From the NCBI GenBank assembly GCA_030697165.1, contig JAUYQQ010000004.1, forward strand, positions 1 to 64,000: a stretch of DNA of 64,000 nucleotides. The letters run 5' to 3'. The notes beneath the pieces are model-generated. The model made no database searches and was not told the origin of the DNA. It saw only the letters and a list, made by a program, of their open reading frames with translations. This stretch comes from Acidobacteriota bacterium. GTDB lineage: Bacteria > Acidobacteriota > Vicinamibacteria > Vicinamibacterales > UBA2999. Of this stretch, positions 1 to 7,820 are shown piece by piece (the first letter of the stretch is position 1; each line of letters begins with the position of its first letter). Made by a program: the position numbers and the translations under genes.

Positions 1-597
1 AGAGCCCAGGTTCAGCGCCTGGCCCATGCCGCAGCCACATGCCTTGTAGCCCGTGGGTTTGGCCGAAGCCAGGTCCACGCCAGCCGCCGTCCACAAGCGC
101 AGTTCGGCGGCGTGGGTGCCGCTTTTGTCGCCGCGGCTGATGACCGGCTGGTTGCCACCGGCCAGTTTTTTCAGCGCGGCGGCGATGTTGTTGCCCCTCG
201 CACCGGCCGGGTCGGCCTTCGGGCCCACCAGCACAAAGTCGTTGGTCATGACGTTGCGGCGGGCGGTGGCAAAACCTTCGCTGACGAACTTCTGCTCGGC
301 GGCCAGGTCGTGCACGAAGACGACGTCGGCATCACCACGGCGGCCGGTGTCCAGCGCCTGACCCGTGCCCACGGCGACCACCCGCACGTCGATGCCGGTG
401 GCTTGTTTGAAGGCCGGCAGCAGTGCCTTGAACAGACCCGACTGTTCGGTGGATGTGGTGCTGGCCATCACGATGAAGGGGCTCTGCGCGGCCGCCAGCG
501 TGGGCACCAGCAGCGGGGCAGCCGGCGTGCACAGGGCCAGGGCGGCGAACAGGCGGCGCAGCAGGGCACGGTTGGCTTGGCTCGGCAAAGCTCGCAT
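1..597 (-). CDS. tupA: Tungstate ABC transporter substrate-binding protein (TupA-like), 3' end cut by window
   Basis: Reading the minus strand from an ATG at 597 gives 199 open codons that run off the window at base 1. A hydrophobic stretch ending in an Ala-rich region (about residues 10-38) is a Sec signal peptide, so the product is periplasmic. The mature start contains ASTTSTEQSGLF, followed by VVAVGTGQALDTGRRGDADV and later SRGDKSGTHAAELRLW and CGCGMGQAL. These are typical of the TupA/WtpA-like oxyanion receptors that deliver tungstate to TupBC. The permease and ATPase would lie beyond the window on the left. The gene is divergent from the SPFH gene. Tungstate rather than molybdate specificity is inferred from similarity to TupA only. 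Confidence 0.85.
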   Translation of the reverse strand, partial: MRALPSQANRALLRRLFAALALCTPAAPLLVPTLAAAQSPFIVMASTTSTEQSGLFKALLPAFKQATGIDVRVVAVGTGQALDTGRRGDADVVFVHDLAAEQKFVSEGFATARRNVMTNDFVLVGPKADPAGARGNNIAAALKKLAGGNQPVISRGDKSGTHAAELRLWTAAGVDLASAKPTGYKACGCGMGQALNLGS

Positions 598-754
598 GGT
601 CCAGACAGTGAACAAGTGGTGGGTGGACGATTGTTGGTGGTGGCCCGGCAGACGGCGATATGTCGCCGGCTGCATAGCCTGGCGGCGTGGCGGGCCCGTC
701 CTGCGTCGACACAGGCCCGCGAAAACCCCTGGACAGGAGAGACCCGTTTGCCCT

Positions 755-770
755 AAAGTGATATCACTTT
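755..770. promoter_or_regulatory. Perfect 16-bp palindrome, candidate operator
   Basis: AAAGTGATATCACTTT is a perfect inverted repeat 21 bases upstream of the SPFH start codon, in the divergent tupA/SPFH intergenic region. Its position suits a repressor or activator site. The ribbon-helix-helix protein encoded just downstream is one possible ligand, but that is inference. Confidence 0.55.
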
Positions 771-791
771 GATTTCCCTCGCGGAGCCCGC

Positions 792-1685
792 ATGCAGCCC
801 GACGACACCGTCACCAAAGAGATCCCGCGCCAGACCTCCAGCGGCTACGCGATGGCAGCCGTGGGGGCCTTGCTGATCCTGCTGCCGGTAGCCAGCTTTT
901 TTGCCGCGCCGGTGGCCGGCGGGCCGCTGGGCATGGGCCTGCGGGCGCTGATTGTTCCCGTGGGCTTGTTCGTGCTGATGGGCCTGTACATGCTGCAGCC
1001 CAACGAAGCGGCCATCCTCACGCTGTTCGGGCGTTATGCCGGCACCGACCGCAGCGCCGGGCTGCGCTGGGCCAACCCGCTGTACGTGAAGCGCCGCATC
1101 TCGCTGCGTGCGCGCAACCTGAATGCCAGCACGCTGAAGGTCAACGACAAACGCGGCAACCCGGTCGAGATCAGCGCCGTGGTCGTGTGGCGGGTGCAGG
1201 ACACGGCGCAGGCGGTGTTCGATGTCGACGACTACGAAAACTACGTCAAGGTGCAGGCTGAAGCCGCCATCCGCCACGTGGCCACGCAGTTTGCCTACGA
1301 CGAAGGCGAAGACATGGCATCTGGCGAAACCACGCTGCGCTCGGGGGACGCCGCCGCGGCCGCGCTGAAGGCCGAACTGCAGGCCCGGTTCATCAATGCC
1401 GGTGTGGCCGTGGAAGAAGCCAAGATCAGCCACCTGGCTTATGCACCCGAGATTGCACAGGTCATGCTGCGCCGGCAGCAGGCCGAAGCCATCATCAGCG
1501 CGCGCCGGAAGATCGTGCAGGGCGCGGTGAGCATGGTCGAGGCGGCGCTGATCGGTCTGTCGGAACGCAAGATCGTCGAACTCGACGACGAGCGCAAGGC
1601 CGCGATGGTCAGCAACCTGCTGGTGGTGCTGTGCGGCGACCGGAATACCCAGCCGGTCATCAACACCGGGACGATTTATCAGTAG
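792..1685 (+). CDS. SPFH/Band 7 domain membrane protein (slipin/prohibitin-like)
   Basis: This 297-residue protein has two hydrophobic segments at the N terminus (about residues 20-45 and 52-72). The SPFH core follows, including [17 protein letters not shown] and a long Val/Glu/Ala-rich helical part around residues 130-250. It ends in a conserved-looking tail with the Gln-Pro-Val-Ile-Asn-Thr-Gly motif seen in this SPFH subgroup. Such proteins form membrane-associated oligomers; no enzymatic role is evident. The Arc-type gene starts five bases after its stop, so the two are probably one transcript controlled by the palindrome upstream. The function of this SPFH-Arc pair is not established. Confidence 0.85.
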   Translation: MQPDDTVTKEIPRQTSSGYAMAAVGALLILLPVASFFAAPVAGGPLGMGLRALIVPVGLFVLMGLYMLQPNEAAILTLFGRYAGTDRSAGLRWANPLYVKRRISLRARNLNASTLKVNDKRGNPVEISAVVVWRVQDTAQAVFDVDDYENYVKVQAEAAIRHVATQFAYDEGEDMASGETTLRSGDAAAAALKAELQARFINAGVAVEEAKISHLAYAPEIAQVMLRRQQAEAIISARRKIVQGAVSMVEAALIGLSERKIVELDDERKAAMVSNLLVVLCGDRNTQPVINTGTIYQ

Positions 1686-1690
1686 GTCCC

Positions 1691-1894
1691 GTGGCCGAGC
1701 GTAAACCGTTCCTGCTCCGCGTCGACCCCGCCCTGCTCGAGGCGCTTCAGCGCTGGGCGAACGACGATCTGCGCAGCCTCAACGGGCAGATCGAGTTCGT
1801 GCTGCGCAAGGCGGTCCAGCAGGCGGGCCGCACGAAGGAGGACCGGGGGCCTACTCCGGAGGCGCGCCGTCGATCGCCTTCCGAAGGGTCGTGA
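1691..1894 (+). CDS. Arc-type ribbon-helix-helix DNA-binding protein, possibly with an aberrant C terminus
   Basis: Starting at the GTG at 1691, five bases after the SPFH stop, the product has 67 residues. Residues 4-40 (KPFLLRVDPALLEALQRW and the following SLNGQIEFVLRKAV) match the ribbon-helix-helix domain of Arc-like proteins, so a DNA-binding role is likely. From about residue 52 on, the sequence is Arg/Ser/Pro-rich and is encoded antisense to the last codons of the neighbouring kinase. The natural C terminus may therefore have been replaced at a junction near 1845-1851. No toxin partner is visible, so a toxin-antitoxin role is not supported. Confidence 0.7.
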   Translation: MAERKPFLLRVDPALLEALQRWANDDLRSLNGQIEFVLRKAVQQAGRTKEDRGPTPEARRRSPSEGS

Positions 1895-4241
1895 GCAGCA
1901 CGCGGGCCGTGTAGGGCTTGGGCACGAACTCGGCGACGCCGGCGCCGAGTGCCCGGCTGATGCCGAGATGCGACGTCAACCCGCTCGAGCCGATGATCTT
2001 GACCGCGGGGTTGATCGCCCTGAGCGCCACGATCAGCGCCGGGCCGTCCATGATCGGCATGGCCATGTCGGTCAATACCACCGCGACGTCCGTGTGCTGG
2101 CGGGCATAGACGGCGACGGCCTCCGCGCCATTGGCGGCCAACACCACCCGGTAGCCATACCGCTCGAGCGTGCGCCGCGCGATCTCGCGCACGCCGTCTT
2201 CATCGTCCACCACCAGGACCAGCTCGCCGTGTCCGCGCGGCAGGCCACTCTGCACGACCGCGACATCTTCGGCCAGCTCCGCGGTCGTGTTGGCCGGGAG
2301 GTAGACCGTGAACCTCGTTCCCTTGCCCATTTCACTGTCGAGGCTGATGAACCCGCCGTGGCTTTTCACAATCGCCATGGTGGTCGACAGGCCGAGGCCG
2401 GTCCCCTTGCCGATCTCCTTGGTGGTGTAGAACGGCTCGAACACCCTGTCGCGGATCTCGGGCGGAATGCCGGTCCCGGTGTCGGCCACCTTGACCATGA
2501 CATAGGGCCCGGGATGCGCGTCCGGGTTCAGGGCGGTGTAGGTGTCATCGAGGACGACATTTTCCATCGCCAGCTGCAGGCGGCCGCCGTGGGGCATGGC
2601 GTCACGGGCGTTCACGCACAGGTTCATGACCACCTGGTGCAACTGGGTCGGATCGCCCAAGACGCTCCACAGGTCTGTCGCACTCTCCAGGTGGACGTCG
2701 ATGGATTTCGGAAACGTATCGCGCACCACGTTGAGCAGGTCCCGCATCAGGTGGGTCATCGTCACGGTGACGCGCTGGCCCTCGACCCCGCGGGCGAAGG
2801 ACAGCACCTGCTTCACCAGGTCAGCGCCCCGCTTGGCACTCGTTTCGAGCGTCGCCAGCATCGCCTGGGCTTCGCTGCCGGGGTTGTTCTCCTTCAACAG
2901 CTCGAGCCCCATCAGAATCGGCGCCAGCACGTTGTTGAGGTCGTGGGCAATCCCTCCGGAGAGGGTGCCAATGCTCTCCATGCGCTGGGTTCGGAGAAAC
3001 TGCTTCTCAAGCTTCTTCCGCTCGGTCAAGTCGGTGATGAATGCCACCCCCTGATCGGGCGCGTCATCGACCCTCGCCCCGGCAATCAGGATAGGGACTC
3101 TGCGGCCGTCCTTGCCGAGGAACTCTTTTTCATAGGGCGCGCAGAGCCCGTTGGCGGCCACTTCCGCGACCGCCCGAAAGTCGAGCTCGGCATACTCGGG
3201 TGGCGTGATGTCGACCCACGACAGCCCACCGGCATCGAGATCGGCGCGCGTGAACCCCAGCATGGCCAGCAGGGCGTCGTTGGCGTCGACGATGGCTCCG
3301 GAGGCGTGCCAGAACAAGACGCCCTGGGCGTTGGATTCGATCAGCCGTCGGAATCGGCTCTCGCTGGCCACCAGCTGCGCTTGTGCCCGCTTGGCCTCGG
3401 TAATGTCCCGGGCGATCGTGGACACGCCAATCACGTTTCCGTGCGAGTCCTTGATGGGCGACAGCGTGATGGAGACGTCGATCAACCGCCCGTCCTTGGT
3501 CAGGCGCTTGGTGTCAAGGTGATGGACCAGCTCGCCGCGTCGGATCCGGTCGAACGAAGCTACCTCTTCGTCGATGGCGGCAGCCGGAACCAGTGGGTCG
3601 ATGGACCGGCCGACCATTTCCGCCGCGGTGTAGCCGTAAATCCGCTCCGCGCCCCGGTTCCAGCTGGTGATGGTGCCGTGCAGGTCCCGTCCCAGGATCG
3701 CGTCGTCTGACGACTCGACGATCGCGGCGAGGCGCGCCAACGCCGCTTCGGCCTGCTTGCGCTCGCTGATCTCGATGGACACGCCGACAATGCCGGCCAG
3801 CTCGCCGTGGTCGTCAAAAATGTGGGTATTGGTGATCTCGACCGGGAACTCACGGCCGGCGCGGTTGCGGACCACGAACTCGCCGTGCCACGGCTGACCG
3901 CGCCGCAACTGCGACATGATGGCTTCGGCCTGCGCCTGCGTCGCTTGCGTGACGGTCACGTCCATGATCGACTTCCCCACCATCTCGCTGGGGGGCCAGC
4001 CATACAACTCACCGGCGTGGCGGTTTGCGAAAATGATGGTGCCGGCCAGGTCGGTCGTGATCACCGCTTGTGCGATCTGATCCAGCAGGTGCGCATGGAG
4101 TTGCCGCCGCGGGGCCCTTTGCCGCAAATCCGCCCCACCACCGGCGTCGGGCGGAGGGGGCGCCTGTGTCACAGCGACATGATGGGACCAGTGCCCCGAG
4201 ATATCAAGGGCCATCGGCGCCCGACCGCCGACTTTCTCCAT
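1851..4241 (-). CDS. Hybrid sensor histidine kinase, three PAS domains, HisKA, HATPase and receiver
   Basis: The reading frame extends upstream to 4349 into the previous kinase gene, but the ATG at 4241 avoids that overlap and gives 796 residues. There is no transmembrane segment, so it is cytoplasmic. Three PAS domains cover about residues 45-410. HisKA follows with GGIAHDLNNVLAPI (phospho-accepting His in the H-box), then the HATPase domain with DTGTGIP and GKGTGLGLST. The C-terminal receiver has VVDDEDGV, the phospho-Asp in LTDMAMPIMDG and a Lys in VPKPYTA. It is the last gene of the kaiC-kaiB-kinase-kinase operon and a close paralogue of the kinase before it. The expected role is output of, or input to, the Kai proteins. 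The signal sensed is unknown. Confidence 0.9.
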   Translation of the reverse strand: MEKVGGRAPMALDISGHWSHHVAVTQAPPPPDAGGGADLRQRAPRRQLHAHLLDQIAQAVITTDLAGTIIFANRHAGELYGWPPSEMVGKSIMDVTVTQATQAQAEAIMSQLRRGQPWHGEFVVRNRAGREFPVEITNTHIFDDHGELAGIVGVSIEISERKQAEAALARLAAIVESSDDAILGRDLHGTITSWNRGAERIYGYTAAEMVGRSIDPLVPAAAIDEEVASFDRIRRGELVHHLDTKRLTKDGRLIDVSITLSPIKDSHGNVIGVSTIARDITEAKRAQAQLVASESRFRRLIESNAQGVLFWHASGAIVDANDALLAMLGFTRADLDAGGLSWVDITPPEYAELDFRAVAEVAANGLCAPYEKEFLGKDGRRVPILIAGARVDDAPDQGVAFITDLTERKKLEKQFLRTQRMESIGTLSGGIAHDLNNVLAPILMGLELLKENNPGSEAQAMLATLETSAKRGADLVKQVLSFARGVEGQRVTVTMTHLMRDLLNVVRDTFPKSIDVHLESATDLWSVLGDPTQLHQVVMNLCVNARDAMPHGGRLQLAMENVVLDDTYTALNPDAHPGPYVMVKVADTGTGIPPEIRDRVFEPFYTTKEIGKGTGLGLSTTMAIVKSHGGFISLDSEMGKGTRFTVYLPANTTAELAEDVAVVQSGLPRGHGELVLVVDDEDGVREIARRTLERYGYRVVLAANGAEAVAVYARQHTDVAVVLTDMAMPIMDGPALIVALRAINPAVKIIGSSGLTSHLGISRALGAGVAEFVPKPYTARVLLTTLRKAIDGAPPE

Positions 4242-4299
4242 TGGTGGTCTTGATGGCTGTTCGCCCGGTATTCGCACGCCGTCCCGTGCCCGGCGTGCG

Positions 4300-7200
4300 T
4301 CAGTGCCGGTGCGGAGACTGCGCCGGCCCTTCGCCAGCGATGGCGGCACGCAGGGTGGTCAGCAGGACGCGGGCGGTGTAGGGCTTGGGCACGAACTGGG
4401 CGACGCCGGCGCCAAGGGCCCGCGCGATGCCGTGATTCGACGTCAACCCGCTCGAGCCGATGATGGTGACCGCGGGGTTCATCGCTCTGAGCGCCACGAT
4501 CAGCGCCGGGCCATCCATGATCGGCATGGCCATGTCGGTCAGTACCACCGCGATGTCGGCCCCGTGCTGGGCATAGATGGCGACGGCCTCCGCGCCATTG
4601 GCGGCCAGCGCCACGCGGTACCCATACCGCTCGAGCGTGCGCCGCGCAATCTCGCGCACACCGTCTTCATCGTCCACCACCAGCACCAGTTCGCCGTGTC
4701 CACGCGGCAGGCCACTCTGCGCGATCGCGACATTGTCGGCCAGCGCCGCGGTCGTGTTGGCCGGCAAGTAGACCTTGAACTTCGTGCCCTTGCCCATTTC
4801 GCTGTAGAGGTTGATGAACCCGCCGTGGCTCTTCACGATCGCCATGGTCGTCGACAGGCCGAGGCCGGTCCCCTTGCCGAGCTCCTTGGTCGTGAAGAAC
4901 GGCTCGAAGATCTGCTCGCGCAAGGCGGACGGGATACCGGTGCCCGAGTCGGCAACCGTCACCACGACGAAGGCACCGGCTTGCGCGTCGGGATTCAAGG
5001 CCGTGTAGATGTCGTCGAGAACGACGTTCTCCATGCTGAGCTGCAGGCGGCCCCCGTGCGGCATGGCATCGCGGGCGTTGACGCACAGGTTGAGGAACAC
5101 CTGGTGCAGTTGAGTGGGATCACCGGTCACGCTCCATAAATCGTGCGCGCTCTCCAGGTGCACGTCGATCGACTTCGGGAAGGTGTCGCGCATCACCTTC
5201 ACCAGGTCCCGCATCAGGTGCGAGAATGCGACCGAAACTCGGTCGCCGGTCACGCCACGCGCAAATGACAACACTTGCTTGACCAGGTCCGCGCCCCGGA
5301 CGGCGCTGATTTGCAGGGTATTGAGAATTTCGGTGTTCTCGGTGCTGGGGTTGATCTCCTTGAGCAGTTCCACCGACATCAGGATCGGCGCCAGCACATT
5401 ATTCAGGTCGTGGGCGATGCCACCGGCCAGCGTCCCGAGGCTTTCCATGCGCTGCGCGCGCATGAACTGCTGCTCCAGCTTCTTGCGCTCGGTCAGGTCA
5501 ACGACGAACGCGACGCCTTCGTCGGGCTGGTCCTCAAACCTCGCCGCACCGATCAGAACCGGCACACGGCTGCCGTCTCTTCGCATGTACTCCTTCTCGT
5601 ACGGCTTCACCACACCGTGGGCCGCCAACTCGCCCAGGGCCTGCTGGTCCAGTGGGCCGTACTGCGGCGGCGTCAGTTCCGTCCACTTGAGCGTACCGGC
5701 CGCCAACTCTTCGCGCGTGTAACCCAGCAACTGCAACAACGCATCGTTGGCGTCGGTAATGGCGCCCGAGAATGTAAAAAAGAGCACGCCCTGCGCGTTG
5801 GATTCAACCAGCCGCCTGAACCGCCGCTCGGTCGCCAGTCGCCGTGCTTCTTCGGCGTTGCGTTCGGTGATGTCGCGGGCAATCTTGGCCAGCCCGATCA
5901 CGGTCCCGGCCTCGTCCCTGATCGGCGACATCGTGATCGATACGTCGATCAACCGACCCTCCTTCGTCACGCGCCGGGTCTCGATGCGGCCGACGCTCTC
6001 GCCACGCAGAATCGGCTCGACCAGGGCGTCCTCGTCGTTGTCGGCGCCCTCGGGAATCAGGGGCTGAATCGACCGGCCCACCATCTCGGCTGCGGTGAAA
6101 CCGAAGACTCGCTCTGCGCCCCGATTCCAACTGGTGATCACACCGTCCAGGTCCTTGCCCATGATCGCGTCGTCTGATGATTCGACGATGGCGGCCAGGC
6201 GCGCCAGCGTCGCCTCGGCCTGCTTCCGCTCGCTGATGTCAATGGAGACGCCGATGATGCCGGCGGGCTGGCCGGTCTCGTCGAGAATGGGGGAAATGGT
6301 GCTCAGGACCGGGAACTCCCGGCCGTCTCGATGGCGGGCCATGAACTCGCCATGCCATGTTTGGCCGTGGCGCAACTGCTCCATGATGGCCTCAGCTGGC
6401 GACTTGCTTGCCTTAGGAATGGCCACGTCCATGATCGAACGTCCCAGCATTTCGCTTGGCGTCCAACCGTTCAGCTCACCGGAATAGCGGTTTGCGAAAG
6501 TGATGGTGCCCTGCATGTCGGTAGTGATCACCGCCTGGCCGATCTGGTCCAGCATGTGGGCCTGGATGTGGAGAGCCTTCGAGGCCTGGCGGTGCTCGGT
6601 CTGGTCCAACACCTGTGAGATGAAGTGCACCGGCTCGCCGGCGTCATTGCGAACCAGCGACACACTGAGCAGCACCCAAACGTGTTCGCCGTCCTTCCGA
6701 ATGTAGCGCTTCTCTATCTGGTAGGCGTTGGTGACGCCGTCCATCAAGCGCTGCTCGTTGGCCTGGTCGGCCGCCAAATCCTCGGGGTGGGTAATCTCCT
6801 CGAAGCTCTTCCCGAGCAACTCGGCCGCGGCATAGCCCACAATGCCGCAGAACGCCCGGTTGGCGGCAAAGTAGCGGCCGTCGAGCGACACCAGCGCCAC
6901 GCCAATCGGTGCGAACTGAAAGGCCTTGGCGAACTGCTGCTCGCTCGCTCGGAGCGCCAACTCGGCAAGTTTCCGGGCCGTGATATCGACGTGCATGATG
7001 ACGGCGCCGCCCCCTGCGCCCGCGCGCAGGGGCGAGATCATGAGCCGGAACCAGCGCTGCTCCGTCGGCGAATGGCAGGGATATTCGAGGGTGAACATCG
7101 GCGCCTGGCCCGTCAACACACGCCGGATGCCCGCGGCCGCCTCCCGGGATTCCTCAGCACAATCGCCGCTGGCGTGCTCGCAGATGGCCAGGTAGTTCTG

Positions 7201-7536
7201 GCCCACGGCAAACTCGGGCGATTGCAACAGGTTGGCGGCGGCGAACCGGCGCCACGATTCGTTGACCGTGAGAATGACGCCGTTGGCATCGACGAGCGCC
7301 ACGTGCGCCGGCAGGGCATCCAGGATCGCGGTTTGGCTCGCGGCCAGTTGGCGCTGGGCCGCCTCGGTGGCGCGCAGTCGCTGCTGGGCCTCCTGCAGCA
7401 GGTACGCATCGTCACCACCACCCACCACGGCATCGAGCTGTCCGCCTGTAAGCGCCTGCAGTTCCTGCTCGGCCGCCCTGAGGGTTCGAACCAGCTCCGC
7501 GATGCGGGCGTCGGGGGCCGAAGGCCGGCGCGTCAT
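4300..7536 (-). CDS. Hybrid sensor histidine kinase, five PAS domains, HisKA, HATPase and receiver, KaiBC-linked
   Basis: The ATG at 7536 overlaps the kaiB stop as ATGA, which indicates translational coupling; an in-frame GTG at 7557 is a weaker alternative. The 1078-residue product starts with a short helical segment containing GGQLDAVVGG, a motif I associate with kinases encoded beside kaiBC genes. Five PAS domains follow (roughly 70-190, 195-315, 325-445, 445-570 and 575-695). HisKA (GGIAHDLNNVLAPI), HATPase (GTGIP, GKGTGLGLST) and a complete receiver (LTDMAMPIMDG) complete the protein. From the fourth PAS domain on it is very similar to the next kinase, even at DNA level. It is soluble and probably acts in a phosphorelay with the Kai proteins. 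Confidence 0.9.
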   Translation of the reverse strand: MTRRPSAPDARIAELVRTLRAAEQELQALTGGQLDAVVGGGDDAYLLQEAQQRLRATEAAQRQLAASQTAILDALPAHVALVDANGVILTVNESWRRFAAANLLQSPEFAVGQNYLAICEHASGDCAEESREAAAGIRRVLTGQAPMFTLEYPCHSPTEQRWFRLMISPLRAGAGGGAVIMHVDITARKLAELALRASEQQFAKAFQFAPIGVALVSLDGRYFAANRAFCGIVGYAAAELLGKSFEEITHPEDLAADQANEQRLMDGVTNAYQIEKRYIRKDGEHVWVLLSVSLVRNDAGEPVHFISQVLDQTEHRQASKALHIQAHMLDQIGQAVITTDMQGTITFANRYSGELNGWTPSEMLGRSIMDVAIPKASKSPAEAIMEQLRHGQTWHGEFMARHRDGREFPVLSTISPILDETGQPAGIIGVSIDISERKQAEATLARLAAIVESSDDAIMGKDLDGVITSWNRGAERVFGFTAAEMVGRSIQPLIPEGADNDEDALVEPILRGESVGRIETRRVTKEGRLIDVSITMSPIRDEAGTVIGLAKIARDITERNAEEARRLATERRFRRLVESNAQGVLFFTFSGAITDANDALLQLLGYTREELAAGTLKWTELTPPQYGPLDQQALGELAAHGVVKPYEKEYMRRDGSRVPVLIGAARFEDQPDEGVAFVVDLTERKKLEQQFMRAQRMESLGTLAGGIAHDLNNVLAPILMSVELLKEINPSTENTEILNTLQISAVRGADLVKQVLSFARGVTGDRVSVAFSHLMRDLVKVMRDTFPKSIDVHLESAHDLWSVTGDPTQLHQVFLNLCVNARDAMPHGGRLQLSMENVVLDDIYTALNPDAQAGAFVVVTVADSGTGIPSALREQIFEPFFTTKELGKGTGLGLSTTMAIVKSHGGFINLYSEMGKGTKFKVYLPANTTAALADNVAIAQSGLPRGHGELVLVVDDEDGVREIARRTLERYGYRVALAANGAEAVAIYAQHGADIAVVLTDMAMPIMDGPALIVALRAMNPAVTIIGSSGLTSNHGIARALGAGVAQFVPKPYTARVLLTTLRAAIAGEGPAQSPHRH

Positions 7537-7820
7537 CGGGACACGGTCAGTCCGCACGCCTGCAGCACTGTCGCCTCCTGGCTCAAATTACCAATCACCC
7601 GGCGGACCGGCCGGGGCGACAGCTTGACCAGCGTCGGCGTCAGCATCACCTGGTCCTCGAGTGCCCGGTCCGGATGGAGAAGCAGGTCGATGATCTCAAT
7701 CTGGTGACGCTTGGCGAGATGGGCCTGGCACAGAGCCTTCAAATTGGCCACCGCCAGAGACGAATTGGGGCCGTCACCGGTCACGTAGAGACGGAACCGG
7801 ACGATCGGCGCCGCCTTCAC
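7533..7820 (-). CDS. kaiB: KaiB-family circadian clock-like protein
   Basis: The 95-residue thioredoxin-like protein starts at a GTG that overlaps the kaiC stop (GTGA). KaiB hallmarks are present: RFRLYVTGDGPNS at the first strand, IEIIDLLLHP, MLTPTLVKL with the conserved TPTL turn, and the RRVIGNLS segment. In cyanobacteria KaiB binds the KaiC CI ring after a fold switch and recruits output kinases. Here it sits between kaiC and two hybrid kinases, with no kaiA, the usual arrangement in non-cyanobacterial Kai systems. Whether it fold-switches cannot be told from sequence alone. Confidence 0.92.
   Translation of the reverse strand: MKAAPIVRFRLYVTGDGPNSSLAVANLKALCQAHLAKRHQIEIIDLLLHPDRALEDQVMLTPTLVKLSPRPVRRVIGNLSQEATVLQACGLTVSR

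Noticed and set aside
1691-1894. Antitoxin of a toxin-antitoxin pair
   Set aside because: The partner gene encodes an SPFH membrane protein, not a toxin, and no toxin-like frame is adjacent.
1968-3710. 580-codon plus-strand frame opposite the last hybrid kinase
   Set aside because: The kinase on the minus strand has all expected motifs; the frame has none.
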